Shown: one piece after another, positions 46,106 through 56,930 of the stretch
How positions within the stretch are numbered: the stretch's first letter is position 1
Layout: every line of letters begins with the position of its first letter
Assembly: GCF_047495875.1 (NCBI RefSeq)
Contig: NC_092475.1
Coordinates: forward strand, 13,487,501-13,551,500
From: Pithys albifrons albifrons
Lineage: Eukaryota; Chordata; Aves; Passeriformes; Thamnophilidae
DNA: 64,000 bases
Direction of reading: 5' to 3'
Notes under the pieces: model-generated
Told to the model about the DNA's origin: nothing
Seen by the model: the letters and a program-made list of their open reading frames with translations, nothing else
The model's database searches: none
Position numbers and translations under genes: made by a program

Positions 46106-47225
46106 AAGATCAGCTCCTCCAAGGAGCCACCAAGGGACCTGTCCGACAAAGTTGCCAATCCATCATCCAACACAGCTGGAAAATCCTGGCAGTCAGGTAA
46201 GGCTCCCAATGCCTGGGAAAAGGGGAATACAACCCCCACTTTAAAAAGGGAAATGTAGAAGACACAGAGAACTATAAACAAGTCAGACTCCAAGGTAGCA
46301 GTGAGATCCCTGAGCACAGCTCTGTGTGTTTGAGGAGGAGGTTCTGCACTTCTCTTCACCCAAACCCTCTGCATCTCCACCAGGATCTGCACAGGGTGAT
46401 GGTCTTTCCCAGGTGCATTCCTGGTGAAAGCAGCAGTGCAGAACATGGAGTTCTTACACAGGGCTTTCACCCTCACAAGCTCAGTGGGCTGAGAAAAAAC
46501 ACAGGGTTTGAGACAGAGGATTTCACCTGAGGGGAAAGAGAGAGAAGTTTCTTCCTGGGCTTTGCTGCTGAGATCTGTTCCAGAGGAGCTGTGTGGGTCT
46601 CCTGATCTGATCTTCCCTTTCATTTATTGGACACTGTTGAACTGTGTGCACTGTCAAGCATTTCTTTAGCAAATGCAGGGATTAATTAGCTGCAGAACTT
46701 AATACATGTCCTGAGAAAAACACTTTCTGCTGTTTGATGCTGCCTTTAATGTAAAGTCTCTTTGACAGGAGGTTTCAGGAACGTTTTCCTGCTGACTCAC
46801 CTGAAGCACAGGGGGGAGTCTGCATCCCATTTTCCCTGGGTGAAAATGATACCCTCCTGTTGCTCTGGGAGCACTGTTTGATCAGTGCTTTTGAAAGGAT
46901 ATTTCATCCTTCTAGAAGATCTTCAGTCTTTAGGGCAGGACTTAGGGATTTAAACTAAGCTCAGACTTCCTCAAGTCTGGGGATGCTCCCAAGCTCTGGG
47001 GTAGGAGCTGGGCAAGGCATCTCATGCCAGTCCCTGAGACTTGTGCTTGGCACCTGGAGCTGCCTGGTGTTGCTGGACCACCGGCAGCATTCCTTGGGTG
47101 TGGGTGGGATAAACCACCTCCTGGGAAAGTTCTCTACAGTTTCAGGGGATTTCCTCTGGCATCAGCCAAGAGCAAAAGTCCATCTCCAGTTGAAAAACCA
47201 GGTCTTGGAGAAGCCCTGGGGGAGA
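46106..47225. other. Unannotated stretch
   Basis: No recognised gene or repeat. Confidence 0.35.
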
Positions 47226-47778
47226 ATCATAAAACCATAGAATCGACTGGGATGGAAAAGACCTCTGAGATCATCAAGTCCAACCCTTGGGCCAACTCCA
47301 GTCCCTTTACCAGATCATGGCACTCAGTGCCACGGCCAAGCTCAGCTGAAAAACCTCCAGGGATGGGGAATCCACCCCCTCTCTGGGCAGCCCATTCCAA
47401 TCCCTGAGCACTCTCTCTGCAAAGAATTTCTTTCTGATCTCCAACTTCAATTTCCCCTGGCAGAGCTTGAGCCCATCGTGCCCCCTTGTCCTATTGCTGA
47501 GTGCCTGGGAGAAGAGACCAACCCCCACCTGGCCAGAACTTCCCTTCAGGCAGTTCCAGACAGTGCTGAGGTCACCTCTGAGCCTCCTCTTCTCCAGGCT
47601 AAACACCCCCAGCTCCCTCAGCCTCTCCCCACAGCACTTGTGCTCCAGTCCCTTCTCCAGCCTCGTTGCTCTTCTCTGGCCCTGCTCCAGCCCCTCAATC
47701 TCTTGCCTCAACTGAGGGGCCCAGAACTGAACACAACACTCAAGGTGTGGCCTCCCCAAGGCAGAGTTCAGGGGAAGA
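47226..47778 (-). mobile_element. CR1 LINE, 3' end
   Basis: About 550 bp of minus-strand CR1, closely matching 34880-35432. It retains an open 158-residue C-terminal stretch ([16 protein letters not shown]...), which is the end of CR1 ORF2 plus 3' sequence. It is 5'-truncated near 47778. Confidence 0.92.
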
Positions 47779-48706
47779 ATCACAGGGGAGGGAGAACAGG
47801 GTAAGAGTCAGTTTGTCTTATCTTTAACCCTGCAGAGGTCCCAGCAAGAGGCAGCACCAATGCCAAGAAGCAGCTCAGTGTCCTTCCCATGTTGGAATGT
47901 GATGGAATTGAGGACCAGGCACTCCTTGGCAAACCCTGCTGAGAGCTTGGGGTGTAGCTGGGCCCCTTGGGACAGAGACAGTGATGGAGGGACTCTTCAG
48001 TCCCATCCTGTCCCCTCTGGATCTTAAAGAGATGGAAGACAACAGCAGAGCTCTTTGGTTCATCTGCTTTGTGCTGGGAAATGTCAGGAAACGCTGGCAG
48101 GACCTGGCAGGACCTGGCAGGCTGTCACTGGTGTCAGCAGCAGCAAGGATTGATGTCCAGCCTTGGCAACTTGTTATTCCAAGGTCTCACATGACCAGGG
48201 GGAGAAAGCCCATTTCAGCACAAGTGACTCAGGAAGGCTTGGAATTAGTTTGGATGAAGCAAATGAGTTTCACCATCTAAAGGGCAAGAAACCTTTCCCT
48301 TTTTCTTTCCCCCTCTCTTTTTTTTAATGAAAGCTGGAAGTCTGAAACAAAGACAGAAATCCATGGGGATACTCTAAACCCTGTGAATGTGTGGATTTTA
48401 TCCATGCTTGAACATTTTGTGTGTCTCTGCCTGTGCAAAATGAATTAAAGGTTTCCATCCAGCTCCTGGTGGAAAAAAGTGCTCCCATCACAGCTGGCGC
48501 TAATTGGCTCCCTCGTTAACAGCTCAGAGTGGAGGGGAGGAGTGAGATCCACCAGCCTGGATCTCCCCAGCAAGACCCAGCTCCCACCCCAGCAGCTCCT
48601 GGTGTGGGCTGGGAAGTCGGGAAAGCAGGTCCTGATGTTTTGCCTGTCCCAGGGAAGATCAGGCTGAGCTTTCCAGGTCTCCCAACTCAGCATGAAATTC
48701 CCTTAA
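47779..48706. other. Unannotated stretch
   Basis: No gene. A small triplication of CTGGCAGGAC lies at 48096-48121 and a pyrimidine tract at about 48290-48327. Confidence 0.35.
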
Positions 48707-48711
48707 ATCGT

Positions 48712-49432
48712 TGTGCTGGTTTAAAGATAAATAAGCAGGAGAAACAAACCCAACACCAAAGAGATTATAAGGCAGAGTTACAATTTAATAACAATATTAC
48801 AAGAAATGCAATGGCACAAAGAGAAATTGGGTTTAACCCACAACCCCAGCAGTCTAACCCAGCCCCCTGGGGCACAAACACAGGGGGGTTTGGTGGCCCC
48901 TGTGCTGAGCCCCACGTGGTTCCCCCGAGTCCAAAGGAAAAGGAGGTGAAAAACCTGTTGGTGCAGATGATGGCACAGTCTGGTGGAGAGTGGGGGGCTC
49001 CTCCTGTCCAGGGTCTGCTCCTCCTCTGGATCCAACCAGTGGTTCCCCAAGTCCCCCAATCCCCAAGATTGTCTCCCCTCAGGTTTGGGTGGGAGCCCCC
49101 AGTGCCTCCCCCAGGACAGGGAGTTCCACACTGGGGGATCTGACTCTGGCAGTCAGGGGGGATTTTGGAATCGTTGCTGGCCCATGGGCAGAGCTGAGCC
49201 CTCAGGTGGGTGTGGAGGTGCCAAGGAGTCCCTGCAGGGGAGTTCTCCCAGCTCCTCTGCCAGGCTTCTTTCCCAGCCAGCTCCCAGCCTGAGGGCTCAG
49301 CTGTGCCCTGGGCAGCTGCTGCCAATGGGCCATTGGGAACAGTTGCTGGGCAATGGCAGAGAGGGTTTAGAATGCACAGCTTTGGGCACACCCACACAGG
49401 GAGAAACTGGGCCCACCTGCTGAACTGGGACA
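48712..49432 (-). mobile_element. Solo LTR, family A, copy 7
   Basis: Full-length minus-strand copy. Flanks ATCGT (48707-48711) and AACAT (49433-49437) match at three of five positions, one difference being a CpG-type change, so the duplication is uncertain. The sense frame is open across nearly the whole LTR (48765-49508). Confidence 0.88.
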
Positions 49433-49437
49433 AACAT

Positions 49438-50363
49438 GTTTGTGATGGAGGCACATTAACTGAGCTGTGAGAGATGCAAAGGAAGGAGAAGAAGGGATGG
49501 AGGTGCATCCCCCAGAGTTACAGCTGCACAGGCACCCCTCCTGCAGTGCTGGCTGTCCAGAATGCTAAAGGAGCCCAGGCCTGGCTGTAGCAAATGAGGC
49601 ATTTTAATGGGGAAAAAAACATCATTTCAGGCTCACCTGAAGCTGAAGGAAGGGGAATGGCATCTGGGAAGTGGCTCTGTGGTGACTACTCTGCTTCATC
49701 CATCAATATTAATAATAACACATAAAACTGGGGCTTGCATATTATCTCCCAATGAGCAGAAGGCAGACACTGAGTTCCATGTAATTTAATTTCAATTAGT
49801 GCATTGGAGCTTTTTAAAGAATGGACTATATATTCTTCTACAGTTACTCGCAGACTATTAAACACAATCCAGAAAAATTTTTATGCAAATGAGAATTATC
49901 TTATTGGCTTTGGTATCTTTCTCCCTTTTCCTTCTCCAGGTAATTGGGTAGGAAGGTGCTGGGGGGAAAAAAGAAGAAAAAGCAGGTGATGGGAAACGTG
50001 AATAATGAAATGTCTGCAGCCTTCCCTCCTGTTAGATGCAGAAGCCCAAAATATATGTGTGTGTCAGTTTAATTTAATTTGCTGTTAATTAGCTCAAATG
50101 GCAGTGTTACCTTCCCCTGCTTTCACTGCATTTCTGTCCAGCCCCTCATTAGGCAGAGGATAAAGCAGGTGCTTGTTAAAAACACCAGAAGTGCCTATTT
50201 ACATTACAAAGCTATTCCCAGCACTTGTGGTGAAGGAGCTGAAGTCTTGTCCCTGGATGCAGCTGGGAGAGGGGAAGCACCACCCTGGTTTCACATGTTT
50301 AACACTACAACATTAATTCTTAACACTAATAAGATGATAATTTAAAATACAAGATGCAGAAGC
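49438..50363. other. AT-rich unique stretch, possible conserved element
   Basis: No gene or recognised repeat. It includes an octamer ATGCAAAT at 49883-49890 and several ATTA cores in an AT-rich setting (49690-50110). It is a candidate enhancer-like or conserved non-coding region by composition only. Confidence 0.3.
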
Positions 50364-50775
50364 ACAGAATCCCAGAATGGTTTGGGTTGGAGGGATCTTA
50401 AAGCTCCTCTCATCCCACCCCCTGCCATGGGCAGGGACACCTCCCACCAGCCCAGGGTGCTCCAAGCCCTGTCCAACCTGGCCTTGGGTACTCCAAGGGA
50501 TGGGGCAGCCACAGCTTCTCTGGGCACCTGTGCCAGGGCCTGCCCACCCTCCTAGCCAAGAATTCCTTCACAGTGTCCCATCTGACCCTGCCCTCTGGCA
50601 GTGGGAAGCCATTCCCTGTGACCTGTCACTCCATGCCCTTGTCCAAAGTCTCTTTCCAGCTCTCCTGGAGCCCCTTAAGCCACAGAAAGGCCACAATTGC
50701 ATCACCAAACACCTTCTCTTCTCCAGGCCCAATAATCCCAATTCCCTCAGCCTTCCCTCCTAGGAGAGGTGCTCC
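50364..50775 (-). mobile_element. CR1 LINE, 3' end
   Basis: Minus-strand tail starting with the complement of GGTTCCCA-type CR1 ends and containing the complements of GGTTGGACAGGGCTTGGAGC and GGGAATGGCTTCCCACTGCC. It is 5'-truncated near 50775. Confidence 0.88.
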
Positions 50776-51821
50776 ATCCCCATAAATCCAGGAAATAAGT
50801 AGGTGTGGAGCTTCCCCCAGAGCCAGGAGGGCAGCAGGCATTGAGAAGTCTGCCTGCAGGATGTAGGTGTTCACATCCCACCAGTTTCTAGTTCACACAA
50901 AGCACTCCAGGGACATGGAGAGCTCCTGTCAATGAAAATCGTTCAGAAAGGAATGTCCCAATTATTAATTCAGGCCAACAAAGGAAATGTGAAATGCAGG
51001 CTTGATTTTTATCAGCATGGATAAACCTGGGAGAGAAAGGAGAGGTGGGAAAGGCAGCAGGGATGGAAAAGGGCACAGAGAAGGAATACAGGGGAGGGGA
51101 GTGTGCTTTCAAATATTGATATGGAAAAGGTATAAATAGAACCCAAGGTATGCCTGTGGAGCTAATAAAGGGCTTGTTTACAAGTGAGCAGGAGGTTCAT
51201 TAAGAATGGGAACGAGCACCTGCTTTGAAAAAAAGGGAACTACTTAAGCACTGAGAAGGTGGAGAAAGGGATTCGAGTCCAAGAGTGCTCACGGAAGGCA
51301 GAAGTTCAGCACCTCATTCACCTTCAGCATCTGTCTGACAGGGACTCCCAGGAAAGCACATCCCAGAGCTGAGCAGTGGGAAGGCATGGGGAGCTCAGGA
51401 ACAGGCTCTCTGCTTCTCAGTTCTTTATTCCAAGGATTATTAAAGCCAAGCAAAGAAAACAAATACCTCAGTTGGTTTCTTATTTTCAATTCAGCAGCTT
51501 CTCCAGGCTTTTTTTTTTCTCCCACTTTACTTATCTCCATCTAGAGAAAAAATAGAGGCAGGGAACAGAGTGTGAGCTCCCTGGCAAATGTCCTGGTTGC
51601 ACTCATGAAGCAGATGTTTGCAGCTGCACCTCAGCTCTGCAGGGCTGGGGGATTAGTTGTGCTGTCATCAGGTTAAATCCTTCCCTGTATTCACCTCCAC
51701 AAAGACCCAGCTCTCTTTTTTTGGCCAGGACCCTTCCCCAGGGAGGCAGGTCCACATGGTGGGGCTGGGAGAGCTCAGTGCTGGCTAAGAGGGAAGAACA
51801 ATGGCCAAAACCCCCCAGAGA
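50776..51821. other. Unannotated stretch
   Basis: No gene or recognised repeat. Confidence 0.35.
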
Positions 51822-51935
51822 ATCACAGAATATCCCGAGCTGGAAGGGACCCACGTGGATCACACAGTCCAACTCCTGGCCCTGCACAGACAGCCCAGCC
51901 CTGCAGTGCTGCTCCCAGAGCTCCTGCACCTCTCA
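51822..51935 (-). mobile_element. CR1 LINE, short 3' fragment
   Basis: Minus-strand tail of the subtype with AATATCCCGAGCTGGAAGGG, shared with 19605-19725. The inner end is approximate. Confidence 0.8.
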
Positions 51936-53904
51936 CCTGGGAAAGAGGGACTTCTCTGGAGTATGGCACCAGGGCAAGACAAGAAAGGTTCCTTGTGGCA
52001 CTCAGAATTGTCCTTTTCCCTCCCTGCCAGCCTGGTACAGACTAAGGAAATAATTTGAGTGTGACACTGGGAGAGCTGTGGCTGCTCCTGGGAAGGGGTT
52101 TGAAGCTGCTGGTTGGCAAACCAGGCTCTGCATCAACTCACCTGTAGCCTGATTTGAATTATTATTTGGATTATTGAGGATAATCAGGGCCTACACTTGG
52201 AGAGCAGCCTGGAAGAAGCCCTGGCTTTCCACGGGGAATAGTTCAGTATTCCTTAGGGGCAGGCACTGTCCTGGGAAGTGCTGTCTGAGGGGCAGGGCTG
52301 GTGTCTGAGCCCTCATTTCTTCCTGCACTGGGGGACAAGGATGCCCCATGCTCTTAGCTGACCTCTGCCTGTGTCCTGGCACGTTCAGCTGGACCAGCCC
52401 ATGTTGTTTCCAAAACCACCATTGCAGCAGATGTGGCCAGATAGCCAGTTTAGCACAGTTTGCTGCTCCTGGGAGCAGAGCATGAAGCCCTGAAGCTCCT
52501 GCTGAAGTCCTGCCTCAGCTGGAGCTCTGCAGGGAGGGAAGTTCAGCCTTTGATCACGGGAGCTGCACTGACAGCTTGGCAGGGCTTCAAGCACTCCAGC
52601 CCACCTCTCCTGGGCTCGTGCTTCCCCTCTCAGTGCAAATGCCCCAGCCAGGCAAGCACACGCTGTCTGCTTCCCCACTCCTCTTCTCCTGGGATGGCTG
52701 AGAATATCCCAGGGGTGTCTCCTGCCTTGGGAGGGAGGAGCAGCCCCCCCTGCCCCTCACAGTGCTGGGTGTTACACCCAGGTGGAGAGGCACCTTCCAT
52801 TACCTATGTCTGATGTTTAGCACAGCACAGCCCTGATGGCCATGGCACAGGGACCACACTGTCACAAGCCATTGGGAGGAGGGGCTTGGCCTTCCTGGAC
52901 AAGGTGGGGTTGTGGTGCAGATGGACACTGAGCTCCCTGGTGTGCCCCAGCAGCCCCTTGGGGAGCACAGAGCCCATTTGTTCACTGTGCCATTTCATAC
53001 CCTGTGTTTGGCACAGAAGCTCTTTCCCCTTGAGCAGAGTTATGCACTTTGCAGTTGCTTCTTTAAAATGACTTAGTTATCCATTTGCCCCCTGTTATTC
53101 TGAATTCTCTTGAAGATCAAGGACGCTGCAAAGCCAGCGAGATAAAATTAGCATCGGAGCTGTAGCCTTTGCTGGGTATAAGAGATGCAGATCAGCTTCA
53201 CTTGCAGTGAGTGCTGGAAGGTGAATTCATTTCTGTCTTCCTCCAGCAGCCCCAGTTCTGCCATCCCTGTTTGTTTGGAGTGCCACCACAGCCCCTGAGC
53301 TGGCCCAGCTGCTTCCAGAGAGAAGCATCAGACAGCAGCGTGAGGGGGGAATTGGACCCCAAACTGATTAGAAATCAGGTTGTTTGAAATCAGTTTGTTC
53401 CAAATCAGTTGGTTCCAAATCAGTTCTTACCCACTCACAGTGTGGATGTTTCAAAAGGGAGCAGTCAGGGTGAGTTCAGTCTGTGTGCAAGCCTCAAACC
53501 AGCACCAAACCTGGGGTGTAAAAGGCTGTTGGAGGGGAGAGTGTGGATGGAGAAATGTCTGGATGTGCCCTGAGGTGGGGGCTGTCATGGCCTGTCAGTC
53601 TGGGATGTGGCCAGGCCTGAGAAGAACCCGACTGTGGTGGGAAGTGCTCTTGGGGGAGAAAGCAGTGGGTGCTGGAGGCCCCTTCAACACAGCAGAGAAA
53701 AGCTGAACAGTGTTTTAAAAGTGAGATTAACCATCAGGAGTGGCCAAAATGGTGGCTTTAAGACCTCCTCTCAATACCTTCTCCTCGAGGTGAATTCCTT
53801 AGTCAGGTAGAATCAGGTTAACTCAAGGTGGAGAGGACACAGAAAGATCAACAACTCCACTCTCTTCACAAGTCGACCTAGAACTAAACATATGATTAAG
53901 AGCA
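51936..53904. other. Unannotated stretch with a possible conserved patch
   Basis: No gene. At 53369-53425 AATCAGTTTGTTCC-like units of about 15 bp repeat four times. The patch at about 53030-53220 is unique, holds CpGs in otherwise AT-leaning sequence and could be conserved non-coding DNA. Confidence 0.3.
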
Positions 53905-54110
53905 TTGTCTGGGTGGTCCTGGAGCTCTGGCAGCCTTGGGGCTGTGACCTCTTCCCTGGGGAGCCTGGTCAGGGCCTGAGCACCCTCTGGAGGAAGAACC
54001 TCCTCCTAATACCCAATTTGAAGTTTCCCTGATCCTCATTCCATTCCAACATGTCCTATCACCAGAGAGAGGAGATCAGCACCTTCCCCTTCACTGACCC
54101 CCCCAAAGTT
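53905..54110 (-). mobile_element. CR1 LINE, internal 3' fragment
   Basis: It contains CCTGGAGCTCTGGCAGCCTTGG and the ACCAGAGAGAGGAGATCAGC block, which in CR1 lie a few hundred bases from the 3' end; the former is shared with 61497-61900. The terminal CR1 tail is missing. Both ends are approximate. Confidence 0.65.
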
Positions 54111-55270
54111 GAACCAAGTGTAACCCCATGGCAACAACTGAGTAAAATCCCACTGGATGTACCAGACATCCAGGGAGAGAGTCTGCCCAGTGTTGCTTTG
54201 GCACAGCCTGACCCCTTCCGTGCTTTCAGGTGCAGGGTTGGCGCAGAATGGGCCACGACATTCAGAGTTTAGATCCTTAACTTTCTCCTTTGGCCAACAT
54301 TTGAGCCTTTATCCATCATCTACTGCCTTCATCTCTTCCTGTGGATTTGCTGGTGACATGTCCTGTTATCTCTGGGAAAACAGCCCTAAAATTGACAGCC
54401 TTGGCCCCACCAGGTCTCACAGATGAAGCATTATCTTCTCAGCCTGGAGTAGGAGGTGACTCCAGGTGCACCTCCATGGTACAGACCTGAGCTGGACACT
54501 TTGGGCTTTGCATCTTTCCTGTCCTGCAGCTCAGAAGTTGGAGCTGTGACCCCACAAGCAAAGGTTTCATTTGAATCTGACACATTCCAATCTTTTATTC
54601 ATGGTGGGTCATCCACAGTGATAAAAAGTCAAAGGAAGAAGAGGAGGAAAGATTAGACCAGCAGCGGAGCTGCCTGAAGATGCAGATGGGACAGTCAGGA
54701 TTAAGGGACCCATTTTCAAAACTGGCAAATTATTTTAAATGCTTCATGTTTAGATTCTTCACCCAGAACCTGAGGAGCTCTGTATTTCCAGCAAATTACT
54801 TCCCCAGAAATAAGGAATGCTTTTCCTGCCTGTGTATTTGCACACATTTCAGGACAGTTCTGAGCATTTCCACTGTGTCTGAGATGATTTACTGAGTAAG
54901 GTCTAAGATGGGTTGTCAGTGAGCAGGACTGGGTGTCACTCCCTTGATCTTCATTGCTTTATGTCCATTTATGCCAACACAGGATTATTCTTTCAAGAAA
55001 GTGGCTACAAGTACCCAAGTTTGAAAGCCTAAGTTGTCTTAATTGGACTTAGAAAGTGTTTCATGTTTCTGAAGTGAACACTCAGGAGGATGAATTCAAA
55101 GACACTTCCAGAGAGTTGCTGATGCAAACTGAAATGTAGCTGTTCCTGGGAACAAGGGCTGGCACTGCTGCTCCTGTGTGTGCAGAGACCCAGCAGGGAG
55201 CAAGGCAAGCACAGTCCATCTGCACCCCCTGGCACCAGCACCCACCTCCCTAGAGCAGCCAGCCAGCTCT
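54111..55270. other. Unannotated stretch
   Basis: No gene or recognised repeat. Confidence 0.35.
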
Positions 55271-55275
55271 GGGCA

Positions 55276-55995
55276 TGTCCCAGTTCAGCAGGTGGGACCA
55301 GTTTCTCCCTGTGTGGGTGTGACCAAAGCTGTGCATTCCAAACCCTCTCTGCCATTGCCCAGCAACTGTTCCCAATGGCCCATTGGCAGCAGCTGCCCAG
55401 GGCACAGCTGAGCCCTCAGGCTGGGAGCTGGCTGGGAAAGAAGCCTGGCAGAGGAGCTGGGAGAACTGCCCTGCAGGGAGTCCTTGGCACCTCCACACCC
55501 ACCTGAGGGCTCAGCTCTGCCCATGGGCCAGCAACGAGTCCAAAATCCCCCCTGACTGCCAGAGTCAGATCCCCCAGTGTGGAACTCCCTGCCCTGGGGG
55601 AGGCACTGGGGGCTCCCACCCAAACCTGAGGGGAGAGAATCTTGGCCTTTGGGGACTTGGGGAACCACTCATTGGATCCAGAGGAGGAGCAGACCCTGGA
55701 CAGGAGGAGCCCCCCACTCTCCACCAGACTGTGCCATCATCTGCACCAACAGGTTTTTCACCTCCTTTTCCTTTGAACTCGAGGGAACCACATGGGGCTC
55801 AGCACAGGGGCCACCAAACCCCCCTGTGTTTGTGCCCCAGGGGGCTGGGTTACACTGCTGGGGTTGGGGGTTAAACCCAATTTCTCTTTGTGCCATTGCA
55901 TTTCTTGTAATATTGTTATTAAATTGTAACTCTGACTTACAATCTCTTTTGTGTTGGGTTTGTTTCTCCTGCCAGTTTCCCTTTGAACCAGCACA
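55276..55995 (+). mobile_element. Solo LTR, family A, copy 8
   Basis: Full-length plus-strand copy with a perfect 5-bp duplication GGGCA at 55271-55275 and 55996-56000. It carries the TGA-creating change shared with copies 3 and 6. Confidence 0.93.
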
Positions 55996-56000
55996 GGGCA

Positions 56001-56507
56001 CTTCCACAGGACCATGTCACATGCAGCCACACTCTTTGGTAAGGCAGATAACCTTGAGCATCAAACTGAAGATGGGCATGTGCCACAGACAGCCCCACCC
56101 AGACTTCACACTTTGGGGGTTTCTACCCAGATTCATTAATTTGTCCCACTAGAGAGGTAAATTTTAGCAGGAGGTGGGGAGTTGGATTCAGGCCGGCATC
56201 TGTCCAGTTTGCTGAACACACCAGAGCAGAGCCCCCTTCAGGAATGCCCTGAGGACACTCCTGCTCTGCCTCTGCTCCCAGCACAAGGAGCAGAGCAGTG
56301 AGAGCCTCGAGGAGCAGGGCAGGATGCTGCTCACACCCAGACAGGGCTGGGCATCCCTGCTGGACCTGCAGAGGACAGGACAGGACGAGGACATCACTGT
56401 CCCAGCACAAAGACACCAGGAGAACTGGTGGGCTGCTGACACTGCGAGGGTTTCTGTTGCTACAGTTGAGTCTGGTTTTCTTTGGGAAAAGAATAAAGTC
56501 CTTAAGG
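56001..56507. other. Unannotated stretch
   Basis: No gene or recognised repeat. Confidence 0.35.
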
Positions 56508-56930
56508 ACCACAGATATCTGGGACTCCAGAGAGGAGTAGTAGTGCCCAGCAGGACCACAGATATCTGGGACTCCAGAGAGGAGTAGTAGTGCCCAGCAG
56601 GACCACAGATATCTGGGACTCCTGAGAGGAGTAGTAGTGCCCAGCAGGACCACAGATATCTGGGACTCCAGAGAGGAGTAGTAGTGCCCAGCAGGACCAC
56701 AGATATCTGGGACTCCAGAGAGGAGTAGTAGTGCCCAGCAGGACCACAGATACCTGGGACTCCAGAGAGGAGTAGTAGTGCCCAGCAGGACCACAGATAT
56801 CTGGGACTCCAGAGAGGAGTAGTAGTGCCCAGCAGGACCACAGATATCTGGGACTCCAGAGAGGAGTAGTAGTGCCCAGCAGGACCACAGATACCTGGGA
56901 CTCCAGAGAGGAGTAGTAGTGTCCAGCTGG
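56508..56930. repeat. 47-bp minisatellite, nine units
   Basis: ACCACAGATATCTGGGACTC...GTAGTAGTGCCCAGCAGG repeats exactly every 47 bp from 56508 to 56884. The units are nearly identical (a GATACC for GATATC change in two, one CTGAGAG for CAGAGAG), which suggests recent amplification or homogenisation. Stop-free minus-strand frames produce false 190-220 residue products. Confidence 0.96.
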
